The notes below the pieces were generated by a model. That model did not search any database and was not told the DNA's origin. It was given only the letters and a program-made list of their open reading frames with translations. This document shows, piece after piece, positions 1 to 11,870 of a stretch of 64,000 nt of DNA (positions within the stretch are counted from its first letter, which is position 1; the number at the start of each line of letters is the position of its first letter). Location: positions 66,701,557 to 66,765,556 of the forward strand of contig NC_057921.1 of assembly GCF_018873765.1 (NCBI RefSeq), read 5' to 3'. This DNA is from Telopea speciosissima. Taxonomy: Eukaryota; Streptophyta; Magnoliopsida; Proteales; Proteaceae. Both the position numbers and the translations under genes were made by a program.

Positions 1-2
1 CA

Positions 3-263
3 GAAATTGTGGATTTCCCATGGTCATCATCTGGTCTCAACGATGGTGGTGATTGCTGTGGTGTTCTTGTTGGTTATGATGTTGGATGTGAATCTCATGA
101 ACTGCCCACAAGGGAGAACATGTTCGAGAGGCTGTATGAGGAGTATCTGCAACTATTAAAGAAAGAAGAACAGAAAAAGGAAGAAGAAGAAGAAGAAGAG
201 GAGAAAGAGGTGGAGGAAGATGAGGTTAAGTTAGATTCCTTTGCTGAATCTTTATGGGTCTGA
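3..263 (+). CDS. 3' end of an unrecognised acidic-tail protein gene (partial)
   Basis: The reading frame is open from the left edge of the window to a TGA at 261-263, so this is probably the last exon of a gene that starts outside the window. The 86 visible residues begin with an ordinary globular-looking stretch rich in Gly, Cys and Ser. A short amphipathic segment follows (ENMFERLYEEYLQLLKKEEQ), and then a run of about 20 mostly Glu and Lys residues that is probably coiled coil or disordered. The end is FAESLWV. I do not recognise the family. A Glu-rich tail alone is not diagnostic of function. AT-rich sequence with a poly-T tract follows, as expected of a 3' UTR and spacer. Confidence 0.5.
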   Translation, partial: EIVDFPWSSSGLNDGGDCCGVLVGYDVGCESHELPTRENMFERLYEEYLQLLKKEEQKKEEEEEEEEKEVEEDEVKLDSFAESLWV

Positions 264-918
264 CAAAGTCAAAGAGACAGAACTAAGAAGTGGAACGAAG
301 AAAGTTCAAACTTTTGGAGCGCTTTAGGAAGATTTGGAAGTCGATCACGTGCTCACCTTCTCTTCTCGAGTTGCCAATTTGCCATTAAAGCTGCAATTTT
401 TTTTTTTTTTTATTTTATTTTATATAATGCTGTAATTAGCAGGTGTACGTATAAGTGTTTAACTATTAACTACTACAACTACACTAGTGTAGGGATTAGG
501 GACATTGCCATTGCCAAATTACCTTGCTCCTTTTTCTCATTGTATTATATGTCAGAAGTAGAAGAAGCTTAAGTTTGTACCTACATTTACTTGTGGTTTT
601 TTGTTTTGGTTTTCTATGGACAAGACATAAAGTTGATGGCATATAGTTTCCACAATCTAGAAATCAATCTTGATAGGGTGGAACCCAAAATAAAATTGTG
701 TTCAATCATGTTTACATGGCAAAAGGTTACATGTCTAAAGTGTACGTACACGGTTGTGTCTTCAATAGTCAAACGGGAATATATAATTACAATATTACTA
801 TGAAAGGAGAAGAACGAGAAGAAGAAAAAAAAAAATAAAAAAATTCGATTTTCATCTCTTACTCACCACTCCAGGGAAAAGTCTCTCCTCCACTTCCCTG
901 CCCAGCTTGGTTTCCCAA
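264..918. other. 3' flank and spacer without a visible gene
   Basis: The stretch holds a poly-T run near 397-410 and AT-rich sequence that may include the 3' UTR of the gene ending at 263. The open frames in it are short and have no recognisable domain. Confidence 0.5.
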
Positions 919-1004
919 TGCCTGTAATAAGGGGAGTGGATCCCACTCGAGCAGAGTGTTCGGGTAAGGGTACGGTGGTCATTACGCTCCCCTTATTACA
1001 GGCA
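919..1004. repeat. short inverted repeat (foldback), 18-bp arms
   Basis: TGCCTGTAATAAGGGGAG at 919-936 is the exact reverse complement of 987-1004. The 50-bp loop contains a sequence of the type seen in other foldback repeats of this window (a run ending in GGTGGTCATTACG). It is probably the core of a small MITE; I cannot fix its outer ends. Confidence 0.6.
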
Positions 1005-2162
1005 CTGGTGGAATTGGAGCCTGGAAGGGACAAAAATCCCCACTCTAGCCAAATCAATACAACCCCATAAATTGTCGCTCAATGTATGTCTATCTCTCAT
1101 AGTGTACAAGGATTGTTAATTTTACTATTTTTTTGGGATCGATAAACTTAAATATCGTATGTGTGAGGTCTGATTCGACAGTCCGCTAGGGCTGTTAAGC
1201 TCTTCCTCTTTGGTGCACTCTAAGAAAAGTGAACAATAGATGTGGTTTTCATTTATTATCATTAAATCTATTTGGCTCTAGCAAGTTACTGTTGTAGGAT
1301 TTTCATAAGGTGGGTTGGCATAGTCCCACTTTATTTTAACAAAATCGATTTAGTTGTGTTGATGAGAATTGCCTTAATGGTATGAGTCCAGTTACTATAT
1401 GTGGTCATAAGATATTGTTTCCTTAATGGGAAGAAAACCCTAGTTTCTATGCATGGTTGGTTCCTACCCTCACCACTATAAATAGTTGTCACTGGTCCAT
1501 TAAGTGATTAACCTAAGAAAATCTAAAGTTGAGTGGACGAGGGTAGACCAGACCAACGCAGTTCGTGTGCGACAGAGATCTTCAAGAATTCGGCTTCCAC
1601 AACCATGGATCCAGATATGCCAAGAACACTCCTGTAATTTATTGTTTGCTCATTGATCTCCATAAGTGTTCCGCTTGAATTATTCTATCAACTATTTCTA
1701 AAGGTGTAGCAAAAGAAGTAGCTTCATAAGTTACTAATGTGAATGGCCTGGAGGACCTTGGACAGTACTTGTACAAGGACAAGATCCGTGCACTTGCTTA
1801 AGGAGGTTGTATTTGCTCCGGTGATCAGTAAATTTCACCATAAGAAAAGCTTCTCCTATAAACGATGCACACCAATCCTTTTGGGGTCAATCCAATCTGA
1901 TCGATTCACACCTAAAAAAACCCAAGAAATTTCCTTTTTTTGTATCTAAGGATCGATTATAGAGTTGATGGAGGAGTGGAGAATGATGTAGGCGCACAGC
2001 AATGTCCCCGTTCCGCATTTAAGAACCCACACATGAATATTAAAGCCAACTATACTTTGTCACATTGTGTTGCCTTGCCAGCATACTAGTACTGGTGACA
2101 ACTGAGTGAGAACAAATCCAGCTATTCTCTCATGGTAATATGCAATCACCATGGCTCTTATG
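1005..2162. other. spacer, partly LTR-like (about 1289-1690)
   Basis: No gene is seen. From about 1289 to 1690 the sequence looks like a retrotransposon LTR: it starts TGTTG, has a TATA-like ACTATAAATAG near 1480, and then a stretch typical of plant copia LTR 3' parts. I found no matching CA end or target duplication, so this is a weak call. Confidence 0.3.
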
Positions 2163-2355
2163 GGAGCGTATTCTGTGGGGGAGCACAGGGCCACGTTCGT
2201 GCCGTAGTCAATGAGAGTGCATACAATGGCATGTTGGGAAACAAAATTTCTATCTTTCATGGTGAGTGGGGCGATCATTTTGCCCCATTGTGTCTGGCAT
2301 GGCCTGCTTCCCCCAGACCCCACCCCCACAGAGAACATTTTAGAGAGAGAAAAAG
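2163..2355. repeat. foldback MITE-like repeat, family B copy
   Basis: The copy runs from a segment with TTCTGTGGGGGAGCACAGGG to a right end whose reverse complement also begins TTCTCTGTGGGGG. In the middle is the family signature CTTTCATGG...GGG(C/T)GATCATTTTGCCCC. Related copies lie at 6641-6800 (inverted), 37480-37640 and 42592-42723 continuing after 43413. Confidence 0.5.
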
Positions 2356-2727
2356 GCTTGTGCATCAGAGAATTTCACCACTTAGACTGCCAGACAGGAC
2401 TGGTTGGCTCTTGTAATTAGTATCTCAATAAATGTTGGGAAAACGACCCAAGTTTCTCTTGTTTATGAGGGGTCGGATTTCCTTTGATGAATAATAAGTA
2501 CTCTTTCTGCAAAGTTTCTCAATTCGAAACGTTTGATTAGTTTTCTAATGGATTTAGTTTTTGTCAACCAATTTTTTGAATACGGATTCCTTTAAATGAA
2601 TATGAACATGAATCAAATACGGATTTTAGATTATCCATTTACATTTCTAATGGAGATTCCTGAGAGTCTACAGAGAGCAGTGCTATGGTGTTATGGTCGA
2701 ATTTTTATCTGTTGCTGTAACTGAAAC

Positions 2728-2790
2728 GCTGCTGTGTGCATCGTGCGGTGCAGCATGGCCGCTGCTGCACCACACGATGCACATAGCAGC
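2728..2790. repeat. near-perfect 63-bp hairpin
   Basis: The left arm reads GCTGCTGTGTGCATCGTG followed by CGGTGCAGC. The right arm is its near-exact reverse complement, ending CACGATGCACATAGCAGC. Only a few mismatches interrupt about 28 paired bases around a loop of a few bases. Flanking sequence extends the pairing imperfectly. It may be a foldback repeat or the stem of a small-RNA hairpin. Confidence 0.6.
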
Positions 2791-3219
2791 GGATAAAGGT
2801 CCGTTACTGTCTATGTTGATTGATGGAGAACTGGAAAAGATAAAAATTCAAGAAGATAAGAAGGTAAAAGGCTGAATTCATTACCCCATTAAGGTTGATG
2901 TTGAAATGTCATATATGAAATTATATACATGTCCTTCTGAATCTGTTTTTTTTCATTTAATTTATTGTTTAATTATTTTTAATATATCATGAATTGATCA
3001 TAAGGGTATTTTAGTATCACAAATTATTATGGCAAAATGTTATATATAGTGTGTGATGGAGACAATAGGGGGTTGAAATTACCAAAATGCACCCCTTGAT
3101 TTGACGAATCATCGATGTACTAAAATTCCTATGCATCAATTCCTATCCCAAATATTATTATTTAATTAAATTTTTATTAGAGGGATTAAGCAGACCGGAT
3201 AATTATCCGGTTTGAAATT

Positions 3220-3992
3220 TGATACATCCAAGATTCACCGAACCAGTCAGCGGCTGCCATGTGTCACAAAGTGACCCGCTCCAGAACCAAGGAGAACCAA
3301 TCGGGGGTCCCACCCGGGCGCGACCTGCACCCAGGCTCCGGCCTCACCCAGGCGCTGCCTCACCCAGGCGCGGCCTCACCCAGGCGTGGCCTCACACCCA
3401 AGCGCGGCCTCTCACCTAGGCGCAGCCTCTCACCTAGGCGCCGGCCTCACCCAGGCATGGCCTCACACCCAGGCGCGGCATCGTGGACGCAGACGTGATG
3501 TACACGGACACTGAGGCCGCTCATCTAGGACCCAATCGTGTCACTGCAGACTTATGCCACCACCAGGACTCTGAGCCACCGCTTAGAAATCACGTCACTC
3601 AGACGGATTCAAGCACCAATGACATTATCACCACACGCGAGTATCTATCCGCCAAGGATTTTGATACCATCAGGACACTCCCTCCCTCAGGGAGATGACC
3701 AATCAGGATAGAGCCCTACTACCCAAGGCCTTTATCCACTCAACGGTACATTCGCCATCAAACTGGGACTCTCCACACCGCCATACACTACTATAAAAGA
3801 AAAGATACACCACCCTCAGGGGGACATCTAAACTCATATTGAATAATCACTATTCATCTATTTGCTCAGGAGATCTAACTTTGACATCAGAGAGCCCCAG
3901 GCCGGAACCACACTGGTTCTCTCTGTTGACCCCTTGGTCCACTTGCACGTGACAGCACTCGCAGAACCGCTCGATGATTTCTTGGCGCAACA
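3220..3992. mobile_element. solo LTR, probably Ty3/gypsy type, with 5-bp target duplication
   Basis: The element starts TGATACATCC and ends GGCGCAACA, giving the canonical TG...CA ends. It is flanked on both sides by AAATT (3215-3219 and 3993-3997), a perfect 5-bp duplication as expected of LTR-retrotransposon integration. A TATA-like ACTATAAAAG lies near 3790. The 3' part (ATCAGAGAGCCCCAGG and following) resembles the end of plant gypsy LTRs of the Tat group; that assignment is from memory. No internal region is present, so this is a solo LTR left by recombination between the two LTRs. A GC-rich minisatellite sits inside (3311-3481). Confidence 0.85.
3311..3481. repeat. GC-rich minisatellite inside the solo LTR
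   Basis: About nine imperfect copies of a 17-19-bp unit close to CCTCACCCAGGCGCGGC run in tandem. They create long proline/arginine-rich open frames that are not genes. The base composition contrasts sharply with the AT-rich flanks. Confidence 0.8.
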
Positions 3993-3997
3993 AAATT

Positions 3998-5170
3998 GAA
4001 GCACATGTATTTGCATCTGATTAGTTTTCTTGGATAGTTTCTAAAAACAAAATTTTCAAATACGAGTTCCCTTAAATAGATACAAGTCATACAAGTGAAC
4101 AACATGAATCAAACATGAATTCGATTATCCATTTACATCCCTACTTGCCAATTCAGGAACACCAAAAGACCTTCAAATCTCACTTGTGCTGGATTAGATT
4201 ACACGCATCAAAAAACTAATAGTGATACTTAAAAAAAAAAAAACTAAAAAACAAAATAGTGAGACCTTGGAATGGACCAATTGTGATATTTTTCTAATTT
4301 TGTCATTTTGACCTTGATTTGATGGTTACTAAAATCAAACTTAATTATAATCAGCCAGTGCAGCACGTCAATGTTTTTTTTTTACACGCTACCATGTGTT
4401 AAGTATGCATTGATTCCTTAATCAATGAACGGTGTATAATTACCCAACTTAATTAGAATTTCTATTTTGGTATAAGTTGCTAAAATCATATTGGACCATA
4501 GACCATCAGATACATGAAAACCCGTGACCAACTAACTAAAATTCCTACTTGCCAGTCCCTTCCTTCCCTTTCCTTTCCTTTTCCATACTTTGGGGATTAG
4601 CAATTTACTTACATAACACTATATTAGCTGACCCTCCTCTGTCTCTCTGGTCCTTGAGAGATAGAGACCCTAGCAAATACTAATGGACAATGGTAATTCA
4701 AATGTTTTGGTGCTTAATTATATGAATGAATAATTGTGCATCAGTTTCAACCCTCAAGGTTGGGATGTCAAACGATTGGTTCGGCCTGATTTCGATCTTT
4801 TTCTTTTTCGGGGGTATAATCGGGGCAAGATCGAAACTAGACTAATAAGGTATTTAGTATACAAAAGTCAATTGTAACTGATAGCTATTGATTCAATCGG
4901 TTTTGGTCTATTATTGATTTCTTTTAACGGTTCCTTATCGGCCTATTATCGGTCCGGTCTCAATCTTAAGCTTTGACAAGCAAACGGTGATGGGCACGAA
5001 GCAGAGTAGGAAAAAAATCCAAATAGATAGTTGCCATTCATCCCCTTTTCGGTGGGTCTAGCGAATTTTTGTTCCCATGGATTCTACATTCCAAGGATAT
5101 TCTTGCATGCATCAATCACGGCGTGGAAAATGGTTGTCTAAATAAGAGACTTAAATGTTCAGGGAGGAGA
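3998..5170. other. spacer with diverged interspersed repeats
   Basis: No gene is seen. About 4018-4135 shares a recognisable pattern with about 2540-2650: both end in a stretch close to ATTATCCATTTACATTCCTA. A third copy of the same type is near 34140-34300. These are probably fragments of one repeat family. Confidence 0.35.
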
Positions 5171-5336
5171 GAGAGAGAGTATTAGTCAGAACTTACATTG
5201 TTAGATGTCAGTGAATAGGAAAGAATCCCCACATTTTCGGCCTGGGGATCTTCATCCCGTATTAATTTCAACGTGGAGATTCTTTCCCACACTATCTCAC
5301 ATTCTAACAATGTGGATTTGCACTGATACTCTCTCC
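5171..5336. repeat. foldback MITE with about 60-bp imperfect terminal inverted repeats
   Basis: The left arm begins GAGAGTATTAGTCAGAACTTACATTG. The right arm, read in reverse complement, begins GAGAGTATCAGTGCAAATCC and continues ACATTGTTAGA; further in, both arms share GAAAGAATC(C/T)CCAC. Total length is about 166 bp. No transposase frame is present, so it is non-autonomous. Confidence 0.6.
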
Positions 5337-5764
5337 TTTTTAATCATGTGGGTCTCTATATATTGACAAAACCATATCTCGCACCATGATTTGTATGGTC
5401 TGGAGATCCATTCTACATTGACAGTGTGGGGAGCCCTCTCCCTCTACATATATATCATACATGTGGGAAGAGGTTTCCCATGATGCTTTAGTGGGAAGGG
5501 GTTTCATGTCACACCAATGAATGGGCATTGATCGGTTTCATCGTGTGGGTCAAAGTAGTTGTCATGGAGGAGAGAGACTACGAGAGATTATGAGAAGAGA
5601 GAAATTGCATCATAGAAGGTCTTGAGCAATTCACAGTTTAAAAAAGAAACAGTATTGAAAGTCAGTGACTAAAAATACCCTCTAGTTGTACTTCCTTCTT
5701 CTCCGGATGATTATTTTTCCCAATTTTCTAACAGTTTCCCTGTGATTAATTTTCCTGTGTTAAT

Positions 5765-6166
5765 ATGTGCAGATACAATAGTTCTGAACTAACCTTAGCA
5801 GGCTGGGCCTTTATAATAATATTAGACGGGTGCATGTTGTTTTTTGAAGCAGGACAAGTAACTCCTAAGAACGTTTTGGAACCGGATCTCATTAGTATTA
5901 AAAAGGGCTTAATATGTGCCAAGAGCATGGGGTTGAATATTAAGGAAGTGTGGTGCTCCAATCATCTAATCACCGAGGTTTTGCCATCCCCAACCAAAAA
6001 ACCGTGGCCATGGGAACTTCTTAGAGACCTCCTGTTTATCGTAGATAATGCTTCTAATATAAGCTTTTATTGTAAAGATACTGAATGTATACAACTAACC
6101 ATATATCTAGCAAAAGCCGGGCAATATAAAAACGTTGATAAACATGTATATGTCCATAATGTTTAA
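5765..6166 (+). pseudogene. RNase H-like (RVT_3 type) relic of a retroelement
   Basis: This 133-codon frame shows a pattern seen at the C-terminus of plant non-LTR reverse transcriptases. It has GLICAKSMGLNIKEVWCSN, where the Asp of the usual VESD position is replaced by Asn, then ITEVLPSPTKKPWPWELL. A second relic at 23954-24307 shares IT(E/D)(V/S)LP(S/I)PT..(P/S)PWPW.LL in the same relative place. The expected N-terminal catalytic Asp strand is not visible, and no host-gene structure surrounds it. I read it as a decayed domain fragment and not an active gene. Confidence 0.4.
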
Positions 6167-6640
6167 TATATAAAGTTTTTGGATCTTCATCAAAAAACAA
6201 AAAAAAAAAAACCCTCTAGCATTTTCTAGGAGGTTGTTTGCTGTCCGGTAGCGAAGGCTACATGGGCAAGAAGCAACCAATAGGGGTCTCCAATATTGGT
6301 TCAATTAGAGAGATATAATGCGAGGGGCTGGCAGAGGCTATGACCCCAGACAGCAATCATTATTTGCTCTACAATGAATCAAAAAGTCAAACACATGTGA
6401 ACCATAAGATGGAGTTGTATGACAAAATTACCATGTGGATCCAGCTGAAAAGTTCATTAGATGGATGACCACATCACCTTTCCTTGTAATTCAAATAAAA
6501 GGTCAGTGACAAGCTTGGGTACATAGTCCACCCCCAGGCCCCAATCACAAGGTTTCTTACTTAGCTAAATAAATAAGTAAAAAACAAAAATTAATTAAAT
6601 ACTTGTTTTGTGATCTCTCTTTTATTTTGGAAAAAATGAC

Positions 6641-6800
6641 AGTTCGAGAGCGTAACTTTTGCCTCAGACACATGATGGGGGCAAAATGATTAGCCCACCC
6701 CCAATAGAAGGCAGAAATCCCACCCGGTAATGTTTTCATGGATACTCCCATTTGTCCTTGCACTAGTGTGAGGGCCACGCTTCCAGAGAACTCTTCCCCT
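6641..6800. repeat. foldback MITE-like repeat, family B copy (inverted orientation)
   Basis: Read on the minus strand it shows GAGTTCTCTGGAAGCGTGGCCC, then a middle part with GGGATTTCTGCCTTCTATTG and AATCATTTTGCCCCC, matching the copies at 2163 and 37480 in order. Confidence 0.45.
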
Positions 6801-7449
6801 GTATATTTTTTTTTACCCTTAACCCTAATAACCGTGGATAAGTCTCAAAGATGAGGGGAGACTAGAGAGTGCGACAACAATTTTTCCCAGTGGGTATAAC
6901 CAATTGACCATTTAAAAGTTTGGGAGAGGTTTCTCTAAGCAATTCATATAGATGAGCATACCAACCAGCTGTGTCAAAACGGTATCATGCATTGAAAGAC
7001 AGCAAAGTCATTTCATATGAGAAAGAGAAAGGGATGATATGCTTGGAACGCAAATAGGGAATGAATAAACCAGAGTGAAAAAAAAACAGGGATGACACAA
7101 ACTATTGTTGGAGGGGGGGGGGGGGGAGATTTGGAGATGAATAAACCAAAGAACTAGAGAAGGATATGTTTGTTACCACTTTTTTCATGTTTTAATCTAA
7201 AATATTTTTCTGTGTAAGTATTTCCCATTCTGTATCCAGTCATTGCTCCAAGAGCCGCTAACATAAACCAAGCCAATTCACCAGAACTCTAAGGAATTTC
7301 AACACCAACACCCCCCCCCCCCCCCCAAAAAAAAAAAAGAAAAGAAAAATTGTTATATGTTTTTTCCCCCTTTCTCTCCTACCAGTTTAAGCACTTTTAC
7401 ACCCAAAAAAAAGGGGGGGGGGGTGGTCTTGATCTGATTAGAGGCATCT
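6801..7449. other. spacer and laccase 3' flank
   Basis: No gene is seen. The stretch has several homopolymer tracts (G-run near 7112-7127, C-run near 7311-7327, A- and G-runs near 7405-7425), which are risky for sequencing accuracy. The laccase 3' UTR should lie in its right part. Confidence 0.5.
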
Positions 7450-10400
7450 TTAGCAATTGGGTGTATCATCTGGGGGATGAGGAAGGGTCTCCATATCCCC
7501 TTGTCCATTCTTCACTATAAAAGCCATGGCTAGACCCCAAGAAGTATGAATCTCTAGGTGACAGTGCATGAACCAGACCCCTACAGAAACAAATAGAAAT
7601 ATATTGTTATCCAACACATATGATCTGCTAATTGTAGGTTTCAAAACAGTAATTTCTAAGGCCAAGAAAACCCCAAAGGCTTACCCGGATTGTCTGCAAC
7701 AAATCTTATTGCAGCCCATCCACCCACTGGAACTGCTACTGTATTCATGTATGGTGGATCAACCAGGTTGAGCTTCACTGAGTGAGGATTGTAGTTGCCA
7801 CTCCCATAGCCCACAACATAAAAGCTATATCCATGGAGATGAATGGGGTGGTTCTCAGTACTTACTGTCCCTGTGTCCTGCAAGATGAGTTGCACCTTGG
7901 ATCCATATTCAAGGACCTTAGTCTTAGTCCCAACCAATGACTGGGTGTTATTAGGAATATTATTAGGTGCCCCATTAACATAATCATATGAATTAAGGGG
8001 CACATCAGGGAAATCCTCACTGAAGTAACCATTAATCTTGTTGTAATAGGCTTGCAGAAGTGAGATATTGGGCATAACAAAAGAGATATTGTTCATGGAA
8101 GCTGCCAAGACCCCACCATTGGTGGCTTTGCAATTCTTACTGGGTTCTGGTGATTTGCATTTTTGGATATTTAGTCCAATGGTGAAGAAGAGGTCAGTGT
8201 CTATATCCAAAGGGACAGCAACTGGGTTTAGGCTCCTGAGACCATCCATTATTGTCTTGACAGCAAGGTCATCAGTGAAACTAGGAAGCTTAGCTGATAT
8301 AGCTAAGCTATTAACTGCTGCATTTGTGTACTGGAAGTAAGCTATGGCTGACACATTCAAGAAGGTGATATTCCGAGCAGACATGTAGGCTCCCATGGCC
8401 ATAGAGTATCTGCCATTGGGTTGATCAGCGGTGACGAGCACATTCATCGTCTGTCCCGGCGCAATCATCAGGCGATCAACCGTGAAGGGCTTTGTGTACT
8501 CAGCATCAGCTTCAACAATGGTTAGCTTGTGGTTAGCAATGGCAAAGAAGTGTTCCATGTTCAAGGCTGCGTTTATAATCCTCAATAAGTATGTCTTCCC
8601 TTGGACAACATCAATCTTATACACATCTGAAATAGATTTATGGAAATGATATTAAAAAAAAAAATTCTGTTTTGATACAGAGAAAAAAAAAGAAGGGGAA
8701 AAAAAATCATATGAATGGATACTTTGGCTGGGTGATCTAATGTCTTTGGCTAGCTAATGACTATGGAGGACACTGTGTCTATTCCATCATCAATAGTCTT
8801 CTTTACTTTTATCTTGCTTCCCCTTGAACACCATGATTTTAATCAAATAAAGCTCTGCAATCTGCATCATTGAAGTTGAATTTGCTTTTCTTTTTTGTTT
8901 CAAAAGGAAATGTAAATTTTTAAAGAAATAATCAAGAACAAAATCCATGACACGATGAACTTGCAAGACCTCTACCTGGCCGATGAACATTTTGATTGTC
9001 TAAATGACATCTCTATAGGTATAATTAGAACTTGAAACATTCATTTGATTGTCCTTTGTCTTATTCCCAAAAGTTTTTTAATTAAAGGGATAAAAAGAAC
9101 GTTTCAAAATAATTTAAAAAGAACTTATTATTATGTGATTATCAAAAGATGTCATTTTTATGCATATTTTTCAATTACATAAGTGAAATTATAGGATTTA
9201 CCTTCGTTGAAAAAGAAAAGTTTATTATAGTAAAGTGTGCGGTTTTCATGCACGGCGGTATAAGGGCGTGGTTTATGATATGTTGAATTAGTGGTGGTGG
9301 GAGGGGGGGTTGGTCATCATTTCAACCCACCATTCTCTCATCCCACGGTCCGTATTTGACCGTGCACAAAACATTTTGTTCATACTAAAAGAAAAAAAAA
9401 ATAAGGTTACAAATTATTTAATACCTTAAGGAATGTCAATAGGAAAAACCCTTCTTAATTTACATTGCAGCTAAGAAGGGTTGGTCAATATAATTTAATT
9501 TGAGTAGTACTAGGCCAGTTATTACCATTAGCGGAGCAATTGTAATTGGGACCAGGGTGGCCATTGATAAGGAAAGCATCCGCTGGAGGAGGACCTCCAC
9601 CGCTCGCTAGAACCTCCTTCTCCATGGGTATTACATCCCTCATCCAATGCTCCCCTGCCAAGAAAAATTCATTTTTAGCCATTATATCAAAAAGGGCAAC
9701 TTTAAATTAACTTGAAATTGAAGAGCTTTACATGAATGGCAAAGGTTATTATAACAAGTAATAATTTCGCAAGCCAAGTAGGTATCAACAAGAACCAGTG
9801 AACTACCACTTCTCTTTAGTTACAGTACTGTATATTAATCAGAATTAAGCTAAAGAAAACATATAAATTGGATTACCTAGTATGACAATGTGCTCCTCAT
9901 AAGGATGTTTAAAGGGGTAAGGGATGCCGGTTTTGGGATAGACGACGATGGCGCCATAGACGGTTGCTCGGAGCCAAGAGGTGTGAGCATGCCAAAACAA
10001 AGTACCCTTCTGTTGTCCCAGAGTGAACTCATAGGTGAAGCTTTGCCCTCCTTGGATTGGGCACTGTGTTATGTACGCTGGTCCATCGAACCAGCAAGAC
10101 AGCCTCTGCCGGACTCCATGCCTGAAAAAAATGAAGATGGTCATTATTGGTTTTATTGGAGAGGGAGAGAGGGAGAGAGAGAGAGAGAGAGAGAGAATTA
10201 AGTTATAAACTCTTACTACTCATCCCAATTCCCTATGGTGTTAGTATGAATGAATGAGCCATAATGCATGAATCATGAAAGAGTAAATATTAATTAAGTA
10301 AGAGACACTTTTGAAGTTTTTACACTTAAATTACCAGTGGATGGTAACATTGTGGGGTGTCTCATTAGTGACATTGACTATCAGTCTATCGTCTTCTTGG

Positions 10401-10732
10401 GCGTAAACCACAGGTCCTGGGAACATCCCATTAATAGTGACGATGTCTTTGCTCTCACATAGCTTTGTAATTCTCTTTGTTTGTACCTATGAGTAATATT
10501 TAATACACAAAAATAAAACTTCATGAGTTACGTAGACAACACTTATATAGATAAAACAAAAAAAAAGAGGACACAAACCAGAAACAGAGAGAGAGTGAGA
10601 AACCTTGAAGTCATAGAACCGTGTAGTAATGGTAGAACTTCGCAGAGGCCATTGTTTTGCTATAGCATGAAGAGTATAAGCATTGGATATGAAGGCTAAG
10701 CAGAGGAGAAATAAAGCAACCAAATTCGCCAT
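7450..10732 (-). CDS. laccase (multicopper oxidase, benzenediol:oxygen oxidoreductase)
   Basis: Laccases oxidise phenolics such as monolignols with O2 in the cell wall. Six exons join in frame with GT/AG borders: 10604-10732, 10335-10486, 9877-10121, 9526-9654, 7685-8626 and 7450-7580, giving 575 residues, normal for plant laccases. Residues 1-21 form a signal peptide ([20 protein letters not shown]). All four copper-binding segments are present: HWHG at 93-96, HAH at 138-140, HPIHLHG near 478-484 and HCHLEIH near 538-544. A Leu ten residues after the type-1 copper Cys is the axial position. Domains run Cu-oxidase_3, Cu-oxidase, Cu-oxidase_2. Many N-x-S/T sites fit a secreted glycoprotein. 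The ATG follows a GA/CT tract in the presumed 5' UTR. I see no disruption. I cannot assign it to one LAC paralogue. Confidence 0.93.
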
Positions 10733-11050
10733 TACTCTTTTGGAAAGAGAGAGAGAGAGAGAGAGTTCAAGTGGAAGGAATGAGAAAGTTGAGAAGGGAG
10801 GAGGGGCTTTTTAATAGGATTATGAAGCTGAAGAAATGAAGCCTTTGAAATAGTTGTAGAGAGAGGGGGAGAGTGAAGAAAAGGAAAGAGGGTTAGTCCA
10901 GTTGTATCATGTTTGTCAGCTTTCATGATTCACTAACATGGATTCGTGATAATATGGTGTTGGGGGCGTGAGTTTTACAATTCATATGTGTTTGATCCCA
11001 AATAATAATAATAATAATCATATTTAACCACCCCCTACCCCCACCCCCAT

Positions 11051-11115
<65 letters not shown>

Positions 11116-11870
11116 TTTTCCCTTTCTATGTTTGCTTCACAACCTTTTAACACTTAACTCCATGCAATATTCTCTCTCTCTCTCTCTCTCCCCTTCCTTT
11201 CTATGTTTGGTTCACAACCTGTTAACACTTACCCCATGCAATTATATCGTTAGACTGAGAACTTGAACCCACCTGCTCCCTTAACTCCTCCTTCCAACCC
11301 CACCCTCCCCCCACAACGCAACCAACGCCTCCTCCCACTTTTGGCTCACAGCAAACACCCTACGTATAAGTGATACAGTAATCCACTCTTCTCTATTACG
11401 AATCAAAACAATTGACTTCTATGTGGAAGGAAGCTCATCCAATCTGAACTTTTAACAATCGTCGAGACTATACCACTTTACTCGGTCATTGGCGAGGGTT
11501 ATACTGAAGTACGCTCATATATCATTACCTCCTCTACTCCTCAAAGAAGAGAATGAAAGGAGAGAGAGAGAGAGAAATAGAAAAAGGATCATGAGAAACT
11601 TTCTTAGAAATGAAGTTTTGTTGTCCTACAGGCTACAGCCAATACCCGCACACATGGCAGACCAAAGTCATTTGACTTGTACCTTGCTTCAATTAGTAGA
11701 CTACCTCTTGGGTGGACCCTTTGTTTCCAAAGTCCAAATAAGGAGGACCTAAACCAATGTCTCTAGCCTTTCAGGTTCTAACCATGACTCACAGATCATC
11801 TTTCCCGACCAAATTTATAAATTTGAATGAAAAAGAAAAGAAGACTACAGCTGAGAATTTGGGAATTCAT
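10733..11870. promoter_or_regulatory. laccase upstream region with CT/CA microsatellite
   Basis: The laccase start codon at 10730-10732 is preceded on the minus strand by a CT tract (GA on plus, 10747-10764), a common feature of plant 5' UTRs. Further upstream lies a long (TC)n tract at 11055-11098 joined to (AC)n at 11099-11115, with another TC run near 11172-11190. No second gene is visible, and I cannot place a TATA box with confidence. Confidence 0.45.

Noticed and set aside
1541-1700. Possible tRNA-like segment
   Set aside because: No cloverleaf with both A and B boxes could be drawn; the stretch fits LTR-like sequence better.
3219-3698. Overlapping Pro/Arg-rich open frames
   Set aside because: They arise from the GC-rich minisatellite in the solo LTR.
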